Shown: one piece after another, positions 44,227-54,900 of the stretch
Layout of the letters: each line of letters starts with the position of its first letter
Numbering within the stretch: position 1 is the stretch's first letter
Origin: Siphonodentalium dalli
Lineage: Eukaryota; Mollusca; Scaphopoda; Gadilida; Siphonodentaliidae
Reading direction: 5' to 3'
NCBI GenBank assembly: GCA_032622095.1
Contig: CP136066.1
Span: forward strand, 184,982,716 to 185,046,715
Length of the DNA: 64,000 nucleotides
Position numbers and translations under genes: made by a program
Notes under the pieces: generated by a model
The model's input: only the letters and a program-made list of their open reading frames with translations
Database searches by the model: none
Told to the model about the DNA's origin: nothing

Positions 44227-46110
44227 AAAGTAATACTCAACGAGCATGCGTCGTGTACCGACGTACAAAAGGTGTTGATTTGAACAGATACATTTAAAAA
44301 AAATACATTTACTCATTAATTCTTGATGAATTGAACCCAAAACTCAGCCTATGTTATTGGGTCCAAACAGAAAAATACAAAAATAGACAAACAAGGACAC
44401 ATGGCAATTTAATGGTGTATATATCTTATATCAATGAAATTCCTAATAATAATAATAAGTGTGAAGTCACTAAATGCACTAAATAACATTACATAAAACA
44501 AGGTTCTCCTGAAAATACTATTGATGCAATGAGTAAGAGTTTAGAGTTTAAAATGTTTCACTGTTCAATTAATGTTTTGATGATATAATAACCATATATA
44601 TTTGAATGATGCGACACAGCCACAGTATCAATCTGCAAGTTAAACAAAATCAGAAAGGATATACAGATACGTTGACTTTACCTTCATGATATCTTCTTGT
44701 TTGAGATCAAGTTTTGAGCCCGCATGCAATCGCCATTAATTTGCATATGTAAACAATAACACATATGGATCGAGAATTACCCATTGCAAGAAATGTTTTG
44801 TTTGGTGCCGCAACCCCAACACTAACTCAGAGGGTGCCACTTTGGCATTTGAAAAACACACCATTAGATTCCTCTTATCACACTAATGCGTAATAAAACA
44901 TTTTAAAAAAAATCGGAAACAACACGGTTGTATCAGTTTTGGTGCCAATAGCTTCACATCCGCATCTGGCAGCTTTGAAGCACACCAATTACGGTGTCTT
45001 TACCTGACACCAAACCATGACAGTGCCACTCTTGAAACATTAAACCACACCAACAATTGCCATTTCCGTGGATATTTCGATATTTTATATGCTGGAAGAA
45101 ATAGGCGATAAATTATTTGTTTCAATGTTGTCGCCCTCTCCCTTCCACAAGCCTACACTAACAGGTGGCCATCTCTATTCAGACCATCAGATGCATTATG
45201 GCATAGATAAAACCACATATAAGTTTGGTAAAAACATGTGTGTTCTTGATATTCTGATGGCGACGATGTTGGCATCCAACACCACGAATGAGTGTCATTT
45301 ATGTTATACATGCATGCATATTTGTCACTATGCAACTCATTATAATAGCACAACTTGGCTTCAAACACTAATCAGCCGATGACTGGTATCACTGAAATAA
45401 TTATTCAATCTCCAGTAGCATCACGAATCACAAGTCTTAATGCAATTTCGACACGTATGTTTGCCAAATACTTTTTTTTTTGTGTTCATATGCTATATTC
45501 ATTGTAGTCACAATGGATCAATAGTGAACGGTCTTGTCCTCAAATGAAGATACAGCAACACGACCTCTATATTAAGTAATATTACTATCAAAAATCGAAC
45601 AAAACAATACATTTTCTCCATAGCGCAGTGTTCAATTTTGATCAAAACCAACATAAATCACATGATCATTTCCTAATATTCCAAAAAATAAGTTTCATTA
45701 TTAGTTTTATATATATGAGACATTTCAATTTTGGCAGATCAGCATACGCAAATGGCACCATTTGTCTAAAACATACAAAGAAAGATACATATAGGATTCA
45801 GTGTTAAATCGTGTTCCCATTGCATAATGCGATAAATACTTTGACATTTCCCACGGAAGCCAAGATGGCTGCCGAAATATGCATACATATCACGTTCTAA
45901 ATTTGAAAATTCAATCGCAATTTCCGGAAAAATTTAAAATGCTTCATATTTCAGCTATTACTTGTGAATATATCCAAATAAACCTTTTTTTTAAATATGG
46001 CTAATAGAGGGAATTTCTGTTGAAATTCAAAGATGGCCTAAATCACCCAAGATGGCAGCCGATTTAAGGTGATTCCATATCCAAAATTGAAGGCGTGGTG
46101 ATACAAGCCA
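44227..46110. other. Gene-less stretch
   Basis: No supported gene. AAGATGGC/GCCGAAAT-type words near 45,865 and 46,050 mark diverged dispersed repeats. The overlapping ORFs at 45,068-45,382 are unsupported on either strand. Confidence 0.45.
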
Positions 46111-46113
46111 TAC

Positions 46114-46430
46114 TGTAAATAAAAGTGTTCAAATTTGAACGCCAAAAATGCAACAGATAATGAACACTGTTCAGTGTTCAGTTTAGAACAGATGTGTTCA
46201 ATTACTCTGAACTGTTCCCGGTGTTCAGATTTGAACGCATGTGTTCAATGAATTGAATGGATGTGTTCAATTTATGAATGCATATAAGCGTTCAGTTTTG
46301 AACACATCATGTTCATATTTTTAACACGAGTGTTCGAAATATGTGAACGCTTGATGTGTTCCGAACACTGCAACAGCTTTTGAACACATATATGTGTTCA
46401 AACAACAAAATCTGAACACATGTGTTCACA
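46114..46430. repeat. Left subterminal TGTTCA/TGAACA cluster
   Basis: About fourteen exact hexamers plus variants (CGTTCA, TGAACG), many as palindromes such as TGAACACATGTGTTCA (about 46,420) and GAACACATATATGTGTTC (46,383). Spacing is irregular and no ORF is preserved. Confidence 0.85.
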
Positions 46431-47916
46431 AAAGAACTAAATTTAAATAATAAACGCGAAATCAAATTCAATATAAAATGGGTGAGAAATTGTGAACAGT
46501 CTGTAGTCACACTTTAACAGTCTTAGTGCCATTCTTCTCCTGTGTATATACATATCATACAAATTAACAGGCCCAATACCTTTGTGGTTATTAATGCATG
46601 ATTACTGAGAACAAGCTAAAGCTATCGCTAATAATTTAAATATAATGCAACCGCTCCATACAGAAGCATGTATATTTTATGAAATGCTGATGTAATTGTT
46701 GGGGAATAAGGTCATTCAACCTAATTAAAATGTGAGTATTATATAAGTAAATAACATTTAATAAGACTGATAAACTGATTAATCAATGGCACAACAGTCT
46801 ATGCGTTTACTTGAATAATCCGTATCCAAAAACATCCATGCCGTGTTGGTCAGCATTGGCAACAGTATTAATTTCGCACAAAATCCATTATGGCCGAATA
46901 AACATCCTGAACATCTGGAATATCCTTCAACCACTGAATTAATAACAAACTGTCAACTTTATATCTCGGACGGTGCATCACAGTTGCCGTGTTTTAGGTA
47001 AGGCTAGACGTGAGTTTTATCATCTTAGGTCCAATTCTTTGAACTATCGGAATTTAGTCACACACATTAGTCCACAAATCTTTTAACATTGAATGTGCGA
47101 TGTATTTCTGCGCCTGTTCCTGTTGAACTTTCTCGATTTTTTACACCAGCTGACACCATGCAGTAATGGCTTAACAGTCACTAGAATTTGTTGACGGTGC
47201 TAGCTAATATAGCAATAGACATTTCTGCGGTCACATAATTTCTGGTAGTTCAGCTACATCCAACGTGAGTAGTTTGTAGCATCCGTATATGTTGTGCCCA
47301 AAGTTTCCGCAGATATTCGATCGATGCTCTATATGCAGCTCCTGAAAGAAAGAATAATTTAATATATTAGAATATTAGTTTTCCAATTCTGGATGCTATT
47401 AGGATGCGATCTTACCACCCAGCACTTTTTTCAGAGTTGTCCGGCTTTACATTCATATTATGATATCCTGATATTAATATCGTACCAATTCAAAGACACC
47501 AGTCAACACCGCTTCCGAAATTATAAAAGAGTGTTTGGCCACACGCTAACATCACCAATTAAAACGGTGGAACAGCACACTTTACTCGTTTAGAACATTT
47601 ATTGGGCTATTTAGCAATGATCCATGTACGAATAACTGGCACATCAATATATTTTTATTGGTGATCTACTAATATAATAAAATTTAATATATATGTGACA
47701 CCGAATATTCCCCAATGACCTCAAGTGTTTTTGTTTTGTTTTTGCGAGAAAATTAACCGTGATAATGCTTATGACAAAGTTCACAGAAGTTTTAAACAGT
47801 ACCTGCATGAATGATACACTCACTTATTATAAAAAATCAACAGATATCAGCATATTCCCCACTAATAACTGGACGGAATATCAAACAAACAAATTAGAAC
47901 AATTTCAACCACAATT

Positions 47917-48114
47917 GGGTGCGAAATGTCCAACTAATGTCCTCAACTGAATTGTCAAAATTTTAACTTTGCATGTTTTTAGATAAATATATACATAAAC
48001 ACATATGCTGATAATTATGATGATGATACATTGGATTACATATACCGGTACTTACCATGCAGAGTGCAGGCTGTATTGATAAACTTGTCCTTGTCTCCTG
48101 TCAGTAAAGACCCT
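47917..48114. repeat. 198-bp exact tandem duplication, copy 1
   Basis: Begins GGGTGCGAAATGTCCAACTA and ends CAGTAAAGACCCT. Identical to the next 198 bp as far as compared by eye. Confidence 0.95.
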
Positions 48115-48312
48115 GGGTGCGAAATGTCCAACTAATGTCCTCAACTGAATTGTCAAAATTTTAACTTTGCATGTTTTTAGATAAATATATACATAAACAC
48201 ATATGCTGATAATTATGATGATGATACATTGGATTACATATACCGGTACTTACCATGCAGAGTGCAGGCTGTATTGATAAACTTGTCCTTGTCTCCTGTC
48301 AGTAAAGACCCT
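48115..48312. repeat. 198-bp exact tandem duplication, copy 2
   Basis: Abuts copy 1. It lies inside the CACTA-like element. Confidence 0.95.
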
Positions 48313-49107
48313 ATAAATACGAACTATGTTTCGAACCTTTAATCTAACGCCAAAGAATGGCGCAACTAACTTGGTTCCATTAATGTGAAGGCTTTATCCA
48401 TCCATATACATTAAACTGCACAGATATTCAAACCGAAATTAATTAATGCCAGTTGCGTGGAACGATATCATGTTTCAAAAGACGACGCTACATGCTATTT
48501 TGTAAAGAGAACTCAATGCAGACAGTCCAGTGGGATCACATGCCATTAGTTATGCGCGATTGATTAATGACCATGCCCGTGGTCTCACCTTGAACACATA
48601 TGTTCAAGAGAAGCGAACACGAACTGAACGACAGTGTTCAATACTGAAATTAGTGTAACACAAAATAGCGTGGGATCGTATTATATCGTGATTTTCTACA
48701 CAAGTGATGAACCGGCAACATAAAAAATATCGGCATCGATCAATATATGAACACTATATATATTCATGGATATGTGATGCGGATTTGACTAAATGGGACA
48801 ATTTCCATTTGGGGAGAGGTGTAATTTTATATCCGGGATTTGTAATTTACAACTACCCCCTCCCCCCCCCCGTGTCGCCACCACGTCCCTGATATGTTTT
48901 CTACCGATCTGGAAAATGCTCAAAACAAAACAAAACTCATCGTGAAGCAAAATAGACCAGCGCATCCGCATTTAGTTTCACAATTGTTCAAAATAGAAGT
49001 CACAAGACATCATTTTCACAAACGAGTATTCATTAATCCCGTAAGCATATGCGATATATATATGAAGTAACTAAGTATACTAACAAAAGCGGATCGACGT
49101 CCATGCA

Positions 49108-49235
49108 GGTTTGAACACTACCGTTAATAAATGAGTTTTCTGAACATATACGTTCAAAATTGAACACTTACTGTTCAGTAACTGAACACATCCGGGACTG
49201 AACGCGTTCAAATCTGAACACTCTTATTTGCAGTG
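49108..49235. repeat. Right subterminal TGTTCA/TGAACA cluster
   Basis: Mirror of the left cluster with TGAACACTTACTGTTCAGTA and CTGAACGCGTTCAAATCTGA-type palindromes, ending at the CACTG terminus (inverted). Confidence 0.85.
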
Positions 49236-49393
49236 TGCACTTGTTCAAAGTTTCACGCTTTATTCCGGAAGAGAATAACTGCCTTGACAACGTTTTGTCT
49301 ACGAACAAGTTGCGTACATTGTAGATATGGTTGACTTAATATTTACACTAAATACACAATCACCGGTCTACTTATGTTATATACTCTAGATAT

Positions 49394-49765
49394 ATGTCAC
49401 ATCGTGACACTTTTCCAGAACAAATTTTAACTATGTGTGGTATTGGTCTTACAGTGAAATTTGAATTGTTCCATTCAATATCGATATCAGAAGAATCTTG
49501 GGCGGACCATAAATATGCAAGGCCCCCATTACATGTAATTTGCTTACACAAGACGAAGTCAAATTTTCCATTGTCGACTACGACTATGGTGTATCAATCT
49601 GAGCTACGACTTATATCGCAATCATTTACAAAACAATAAATAGTGTATATGTGGCGAAGTTGAAACAGTATCACACTTCTTTCACTGTTGCACAGTCTTT
49701 GAAGCCGAGAGAGACAATTGTCTCAGCAACCTTAATAGTTTGGAAACAAAAACACTCTGAGAAGG
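49394..49765 (+). pseudogene. LINE ORF2 C-terminal remnant
   Basis: The frame at about 49,652-49,756 encodes CGEVETVSHFFHCCTVFEAE, the C-x-x-x-E-T-x-x-H-F-x-x-C zinc-knuckle-like tail of CR1/Jockey-type ORF2 proteins (compare ESAYHFLLQCP in the 61-kb LINE). Upstream, YQSELRLISQSF in another frame is a weak match to the preceding region. Nothing else of the element is left. Confidence 0.5.
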
Positions 49766-51836
49766 TTCAAAATCACGACCCTTATCCAAAAACATTGAGA
49801 CATTCGCTAACATTCAGAAATATTTAGAACTAACTGGCAGATTCAAGCCATATTATGCAAAAACCTGATGTATACGATCTTATGCTATGCATTGAACAAA
49901 TTAAAAACATATTAAAATCAAAATTAAATTATGTGTAATATCGATCCCATATACCCTGCCAATACTTGCTCCGATTGGAAGGGGGCTGTCAGGCACATTA
50001 TAATTAACAATAGCAACAGTAATTTCATTGAGCTATATACATTCATATACATCGAAATGTACATTCTATTTGTGTCTGTATGAAACGGGCACCATTCAAT
50101 ATTCATACCGTGAACTTTGTACAATATGTTGGTTAAAATAAAATATGTTCAAACTAAATATGCAAGACCGCGTTTTGTTAGAATATCCCGTACTTGTTTA
50201 ACCCATCAGTGGTTATTATTTTCATCTTCTAAGTTTTAGAAGATATTGGTATAATACTCGCGATAACTTAAATACAGTTAGAGGCATTGTTTATGATGAT
50301 TCTTACACAACTAACGCCCTTTCGTCGAGGTCTGCTCTAACCATTCTACGTCATACTTTCCAAACGTGTAATTTATCGGAATTTGAATACGAATACTTGA
50401 AGACACAAATGCAAAACAACTGTTATATCTGTGTTCCCTAATTAAGGACTTACACAATATTTTAAAGCTACGAAACTGAATTTTTGGCAGTAAATTTTCG
50501 CTCAGTTTAGACTCTTAGAAATAACAAGTTGTATAGGTCCTTCGTAATACCTATATGTATTGTAGTGCCAAAGCCATGGGTACCGAGGAGAATTAGGTTC
50601 TATATATTGGTAAAATACCTAAGCATTTGGTACTAGCGGCGATTTTGGAACCAAATATTGACCCACGTGATTGCATCACGTGATGCACGATATATTTGAC
50701 GAAAACATGGCGGTGTCAGGCCACTTGAGGCGATTGAGTTTTTTTACAGTATATAAAAATGGACGGAAGACACAAATAATAGTAGGCTTACACATTGTAT
50801 GTTGGAATCGCTCTATGTCTCGGCTTACATGCTGTAGCGTGTGCCCAATTAGGTACGTTGTTGTCTCACTGGGGGTATTTAAGATTAGGGAAGTGAACTT
50901 CTCGTAAATTCATCAACATATTTTGTGTTTGTGAAATTGGACCTAACTTGCTTCTTAATAACCTGAAATATTGTTAGAACTGTGTGTATTATGTTTGTAT
51001 ATGGACGGGACAAGATGTGATAACCTCCGACAATTAACGGGCGCTATTCATTGTTTGTTTCCTCTACAAGAGAGCAGCAATTTTCGGTGAACTGAACAGA
51101 CCGAATTCAAACAGCATGCGTCATTGAGTGCAGTGGGGTTACACTTGACATGCACGACAGTATTGTGAATTTCAAAAGACAGATCTATACTTAAGTTTCA
51201 CAAAATTAAAAACGGCACAATTAACTCACAAGAGTCAACCACTGGTGACTAGGATTACGAGACATACAACAATGTCGAAATAAGTCAGAATTATGACGTA
51301 ACAGATCAGTCATGACTCATGGGTCAGTCGCAAGTTTGATGGCTACAACATACGAGTATCTGTACAAAGGACGATGGATCATATTCTTCAATTTTCATCG
51401 AAACGTGGTTTGAGAACCATGTCGCCATAATATATTGCCAGTTACAGAGTCTGCTATTCTTTTGATCGAAAAACCGGTGACGCTGGGATATTGATTTGAT
51501 ATATACATGTATGGAATGACGGATAATCGCAGAGACACGGATCCAATTCTGGGACACACATTATCATTGAATCCGTCAAAATCTTTTATTAGAAGTTGAC
51601 TTTGTTCACTGTAACGTACTACAACTATGCTCTAATTATTCTTCCCCTTTAACAAGGTTGTAGGGCGTTGATGACACCGATTATACCGGTACCATACCAC
51701 CGTTCAACCATGGTCAAGTGGTTGACATGTGGCAACCACGGGTAATCATACTACGGTATTAGTAATAATATTTTGCGACCACTACATCTATTAATTTTTC
51801 CAAAGCCACCATACACCAAGTCCAGCTTTTTGTCAG
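49766..51836. other. Gene-less stretch, possible 5' region of the DUF4806 gene
   Basis: Contains a dispersed repeat shared with 30.6 kb (50,430-50,520) and an E-box pair. 5' exons of the downstream gene probably lie here but could not be identified. Confidence 0.45.
50664..50687. promoter_or_regulatory. Double CACGTG E-box
   Basis: CACGTGA at 50,664 and the 16-bp palindrome TGCATCACGTGATGCA at 50,672-50,687 lie 20-40 bp before ACATGGCGG (ATG at 50,707). E-box plus ATGGCGG is a common promoter/start arrangement in animals. It could be the promoter of the DUF4806 gene 1.1 kb downstream, but no spliced first exon can be proved. Confidence 0.35.
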
Positions 51837-51973
51837 GTCACCCATCAGATCTCCTATCAGAAATGCACCTAATGAGTCACCATCACCACTTGCCGGTAGA
51901 TCTACAGCATTCAGGTCACCATCCAGATCACCTGTTGCTCCACACTCAAGATTTGACAAGATGACTGAGCGTG
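51837..51973 (+). CDS. DUF4806 gene, exon 1 of those seen (RSP-rich)
   Basis: The frame that joins exon 2 through ATGACTGAGCGTG|GTAATA encodes RSPIRSPIRNAPNESP, GRSTAFRSPSRSPVAP and HSRFDKMTER. The acceptor is probably GCTTTTTGTCAG at 51,825-51,836, but the frame is open further upstream, so the start is uncertain. The ORFs called in other frames here (Leu/His-rich) are shadows. Confidence 0.6.
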
Positions 51974-54900
51974 GTAATAAAGCACTCTTTTACTTAAAAA
52001 TCATGATGCTACATGTGTACTTAAAAATCATGTTCATACATCATGCTACATGTACTACTTGACAATTGTCTTGGCTTCTTCTTGTGATATTGATTTATGG
52101 TAAAGAGTTGCAATTTTTATATGATGAGAGCTATATTGATCTGTCATTCGGTATCATCATTACTTCAGATATGCCTCATCTCATGGACGCACCATTGTTT
52201 AATGTCTATTGATATGGATCAGATCTAGACCATGAATTTATTTTTCATCATATCACAATACTTTGTTCGAAAATACATATTATTGTCTGCATGTTGCAGA
52301 TGATTTGCTCAGTTCGGTTCATATATTAATTTGATATCTAATACTACCAAACCTTTTTGTTACAGCTCTGTTTATCAAACTTATTGAGACAACAGAAAAA
52401 CACACGACGGCTATAAAAGATCTGCAGCAGGCCATGTTGAAAATGAATGATCAAAGAGAAGGGGTAAGCAGTTTTAGTCATAATTATAAAGACTGACACT
52501 TATATAGTGGGTTTTCCACTCGGGACCCAGTGCACATCGCCAATTGATACTCCAGTTGTCTTAGTTACGGTAGGGATGCCACAATAAAATATATTTACTA
52601 ATCAATAATCGGCCGAAACTAATCAACGATTATCGATTAGTCGTACCTATATAATAACCTTGTGAAATATGAACAAAGTAGTACAGAAATAAACACTGAC
52701 GTAGGTTGCTTAAGATGAGGATAAATATACCAATATACTGAGCAATTACAAGAAATTACGTGGGAAATGTATCCATTTTACCTGGGATTATTTGTTCTGG
52801 TGGAACCCTGAATGGCCGAGCATCTATAACTGAAACCGAACGTTAAAACTGCTGATTAAATGATTAGCAAAAAAACTAATCAATATTGTCCTGTCGATGA
52901 TTAGTCGAATAATCGTGACAAGCCCTAGTCTTAGTTCCTGAAAAGTAACCAACTGCAGTCATTTTAAAGAGCTGAACTGGTAGACCGGAATGCCAATGAG
53001 GTACCTAATTTACATTTCAGTGGGATAATCATGATATTCAGGGTTTCAACCAAGGAATACTATATAGGCATTGCACACCATGGCACATTCTCATTTCAAA
53101 AGCACTGATTAATACGACATGATCGCATTATCCTACATCTGCTGTGCCATGCTTGGTAGGTTAAAGAGATAAGCAATGTTCATTTTTGTTTCAACTGAGC
53201 TTGTTGCGCATTAATCCATATATCATTAATTAACAATGATTGACTCACACATTGCCCCAAAATTATGTCCTATACACGAGTGTACAAAGTTTGTTTAAAA
53301 ATATAGTGTTTTCCATGTTGATTGCTCTAATATTATCAGACTATATTATAAATACATTGTGTAACAGGCAATTCCATTGATTGCCATGAAGCGACTTGCA
53401 AGGAGATGTTATTAGCATATGGTGATTGCTGTCACCCCACCATAAGCTAACCACATTGTAAACACGACACATGAATTCATGTAATAATGACTCATCCCAA
53501 ATTGAATTCTTTGATGAGCTGAGATAAAAATATGATTGCAATATAAATTCATTATAGTACACTTTATGACTTGAGAAGGAATTGTACAAAATATTTATTT
53601 ATTTAAATATGTTCAAATACGTTTTTTCTGAATGCTTAAAAGAAAATGTATCTATTTTGTTTGTATATGGTATTGGAATTACATATTTGCTTGTTGTTGA
53701 TCTCTATTTGTGGCCGTTGTTAAAGAATAAATATTTCTTTTGCAGGACTCGGATCCAGCTGGCCTGGAGATAAGTCTCCCCATGGAAACAGTAGATGACA
53801 TAAATGAATTGGAAGAGAAACTCAGTTCAAGCTCTGTCCAAAAGCAAATGGTGAGTTAATATATGACGATCTGCATATTGAATATTGGTAGATTGTTCAG
53901 GGATATGTTTTTTTTTCTGTTTGGCCGATTTTGGGTCCCATTTCCTATTGTGAATCATCGGGATCTCCCAATATCTACATCAATAACTCCCAACTTGTTC
54001 TGAATAGTCAATGGTATCAAATAATTAAATTCAAAACACGGGTTCAGTAAATCAGGTCTGGAGTGATCCTTGGCACAATCCAGACATAATTTAATGGATG
54101 AATTTTGTATATTTTATTATCAACTGGGGACGTGTTACATAAGGTCAGGCTTGTCATTTTCAGACAGGTGATTGCCCTGAGCTGCAGTCGATCGCCTAAA
54201 TTTACAATTATGCAGACAAATTCATGATTCAACCATTTTGGCGAAGTTACAGCGTGAGCGTGTTAGCAAATAATTGTAAAGGAAGCTTAGAATGTATGGC
54301 TACCAAACATTTCACCTTGCCGGTAGTTAGTTGATGCTGACTCGCATGTCTTCATTTGGTTTCAATTTGTCATCTAATTTCGTACAAGCAACCTATGTGT
54401 TCTGTGCAACAAAATATGCTAATAGTCCACTTCTCTAATCCACGGTATTATATTTTGGATCTATTTAAATCTTGAATCCAAATATTCCTGCATCAGCACA
54501 CAAACTTAAATTGACTGAGTGGTCTTCCTGGCAGAGTGGCCCCCTTTTAACATTTGACATCAACCAAAGATGGCCCTCATGGGGTCATTTATGGTGAACC
54601 ATAATGGCCCTCCTAAACTTTTGAAAATTACCAGTGAATCCTGCACACACTAAGTCTTATTGCTGTTCAACTTCAGCTTTGAAAAATATAATCCCTCAAA
54701 GGAATCATGAACATTTATTCTAGCTCTTACACTTACACTTGCATATTGTTCTTCATTCACTTGCATACTGTTCTTCATTAACAAATTATTCTTGCTCGTG
54801 GTGCTGCACTGTTTCGGTTGACCGTTGATTTCCATGTTTAACGCATGGCATTAAAAATACTGGATACATCATATTTACCATTGAAATTTGTCTGTATTTA

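Larger units (their letters stand above)
46111..49235. mobile_element. CACTA-like element with TGTTCA subterminal repeats (~3.1 kb)
   Basis: The ends form 32-bp inverted repeats with 4 mismatches: TACTGTAAATAAAAGTGTTC at the left against CACTGCAAATAAGAGTGTTC (inverse of the right end), both followed by ATTTGAACGC. CACTG termini and dense short subterminal repeats in both orientations are features of EnSpm/CACTA elements, where they bind the transposase partner. Here about 14 TGTTCA/TGAACA hexamers lie in 46,114-46,430 and about 9 in 48,590-48,650 plus 49,108-49,235. The first base is T at the left and C at the right, and no 3-bp target duplication is evident (CCA against TGC). No transposase remains. 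Confidence 0.6.

Noticed and set aside
45068-45382. 104-codon ORF as a gene
   Set aside because: Opposite-strand ORF of similar quality overlaps, and no domain or splice context was found.
46111-46430. Steroid-hormone response element cluster of a host gene
   Set aside because: TGTTCA/TGAACA words fit, but they mirror a second cluster at the opposite TIR, so transposon subterminal repeats explain them better; no host gene is adjacent.
51759-51964. Minus-strand and His/Leu-rich plus-strand ORFs
   Set aside because: Shadows of the RSP-coding exon; only one plus frame joins the next DUF4806 exon.
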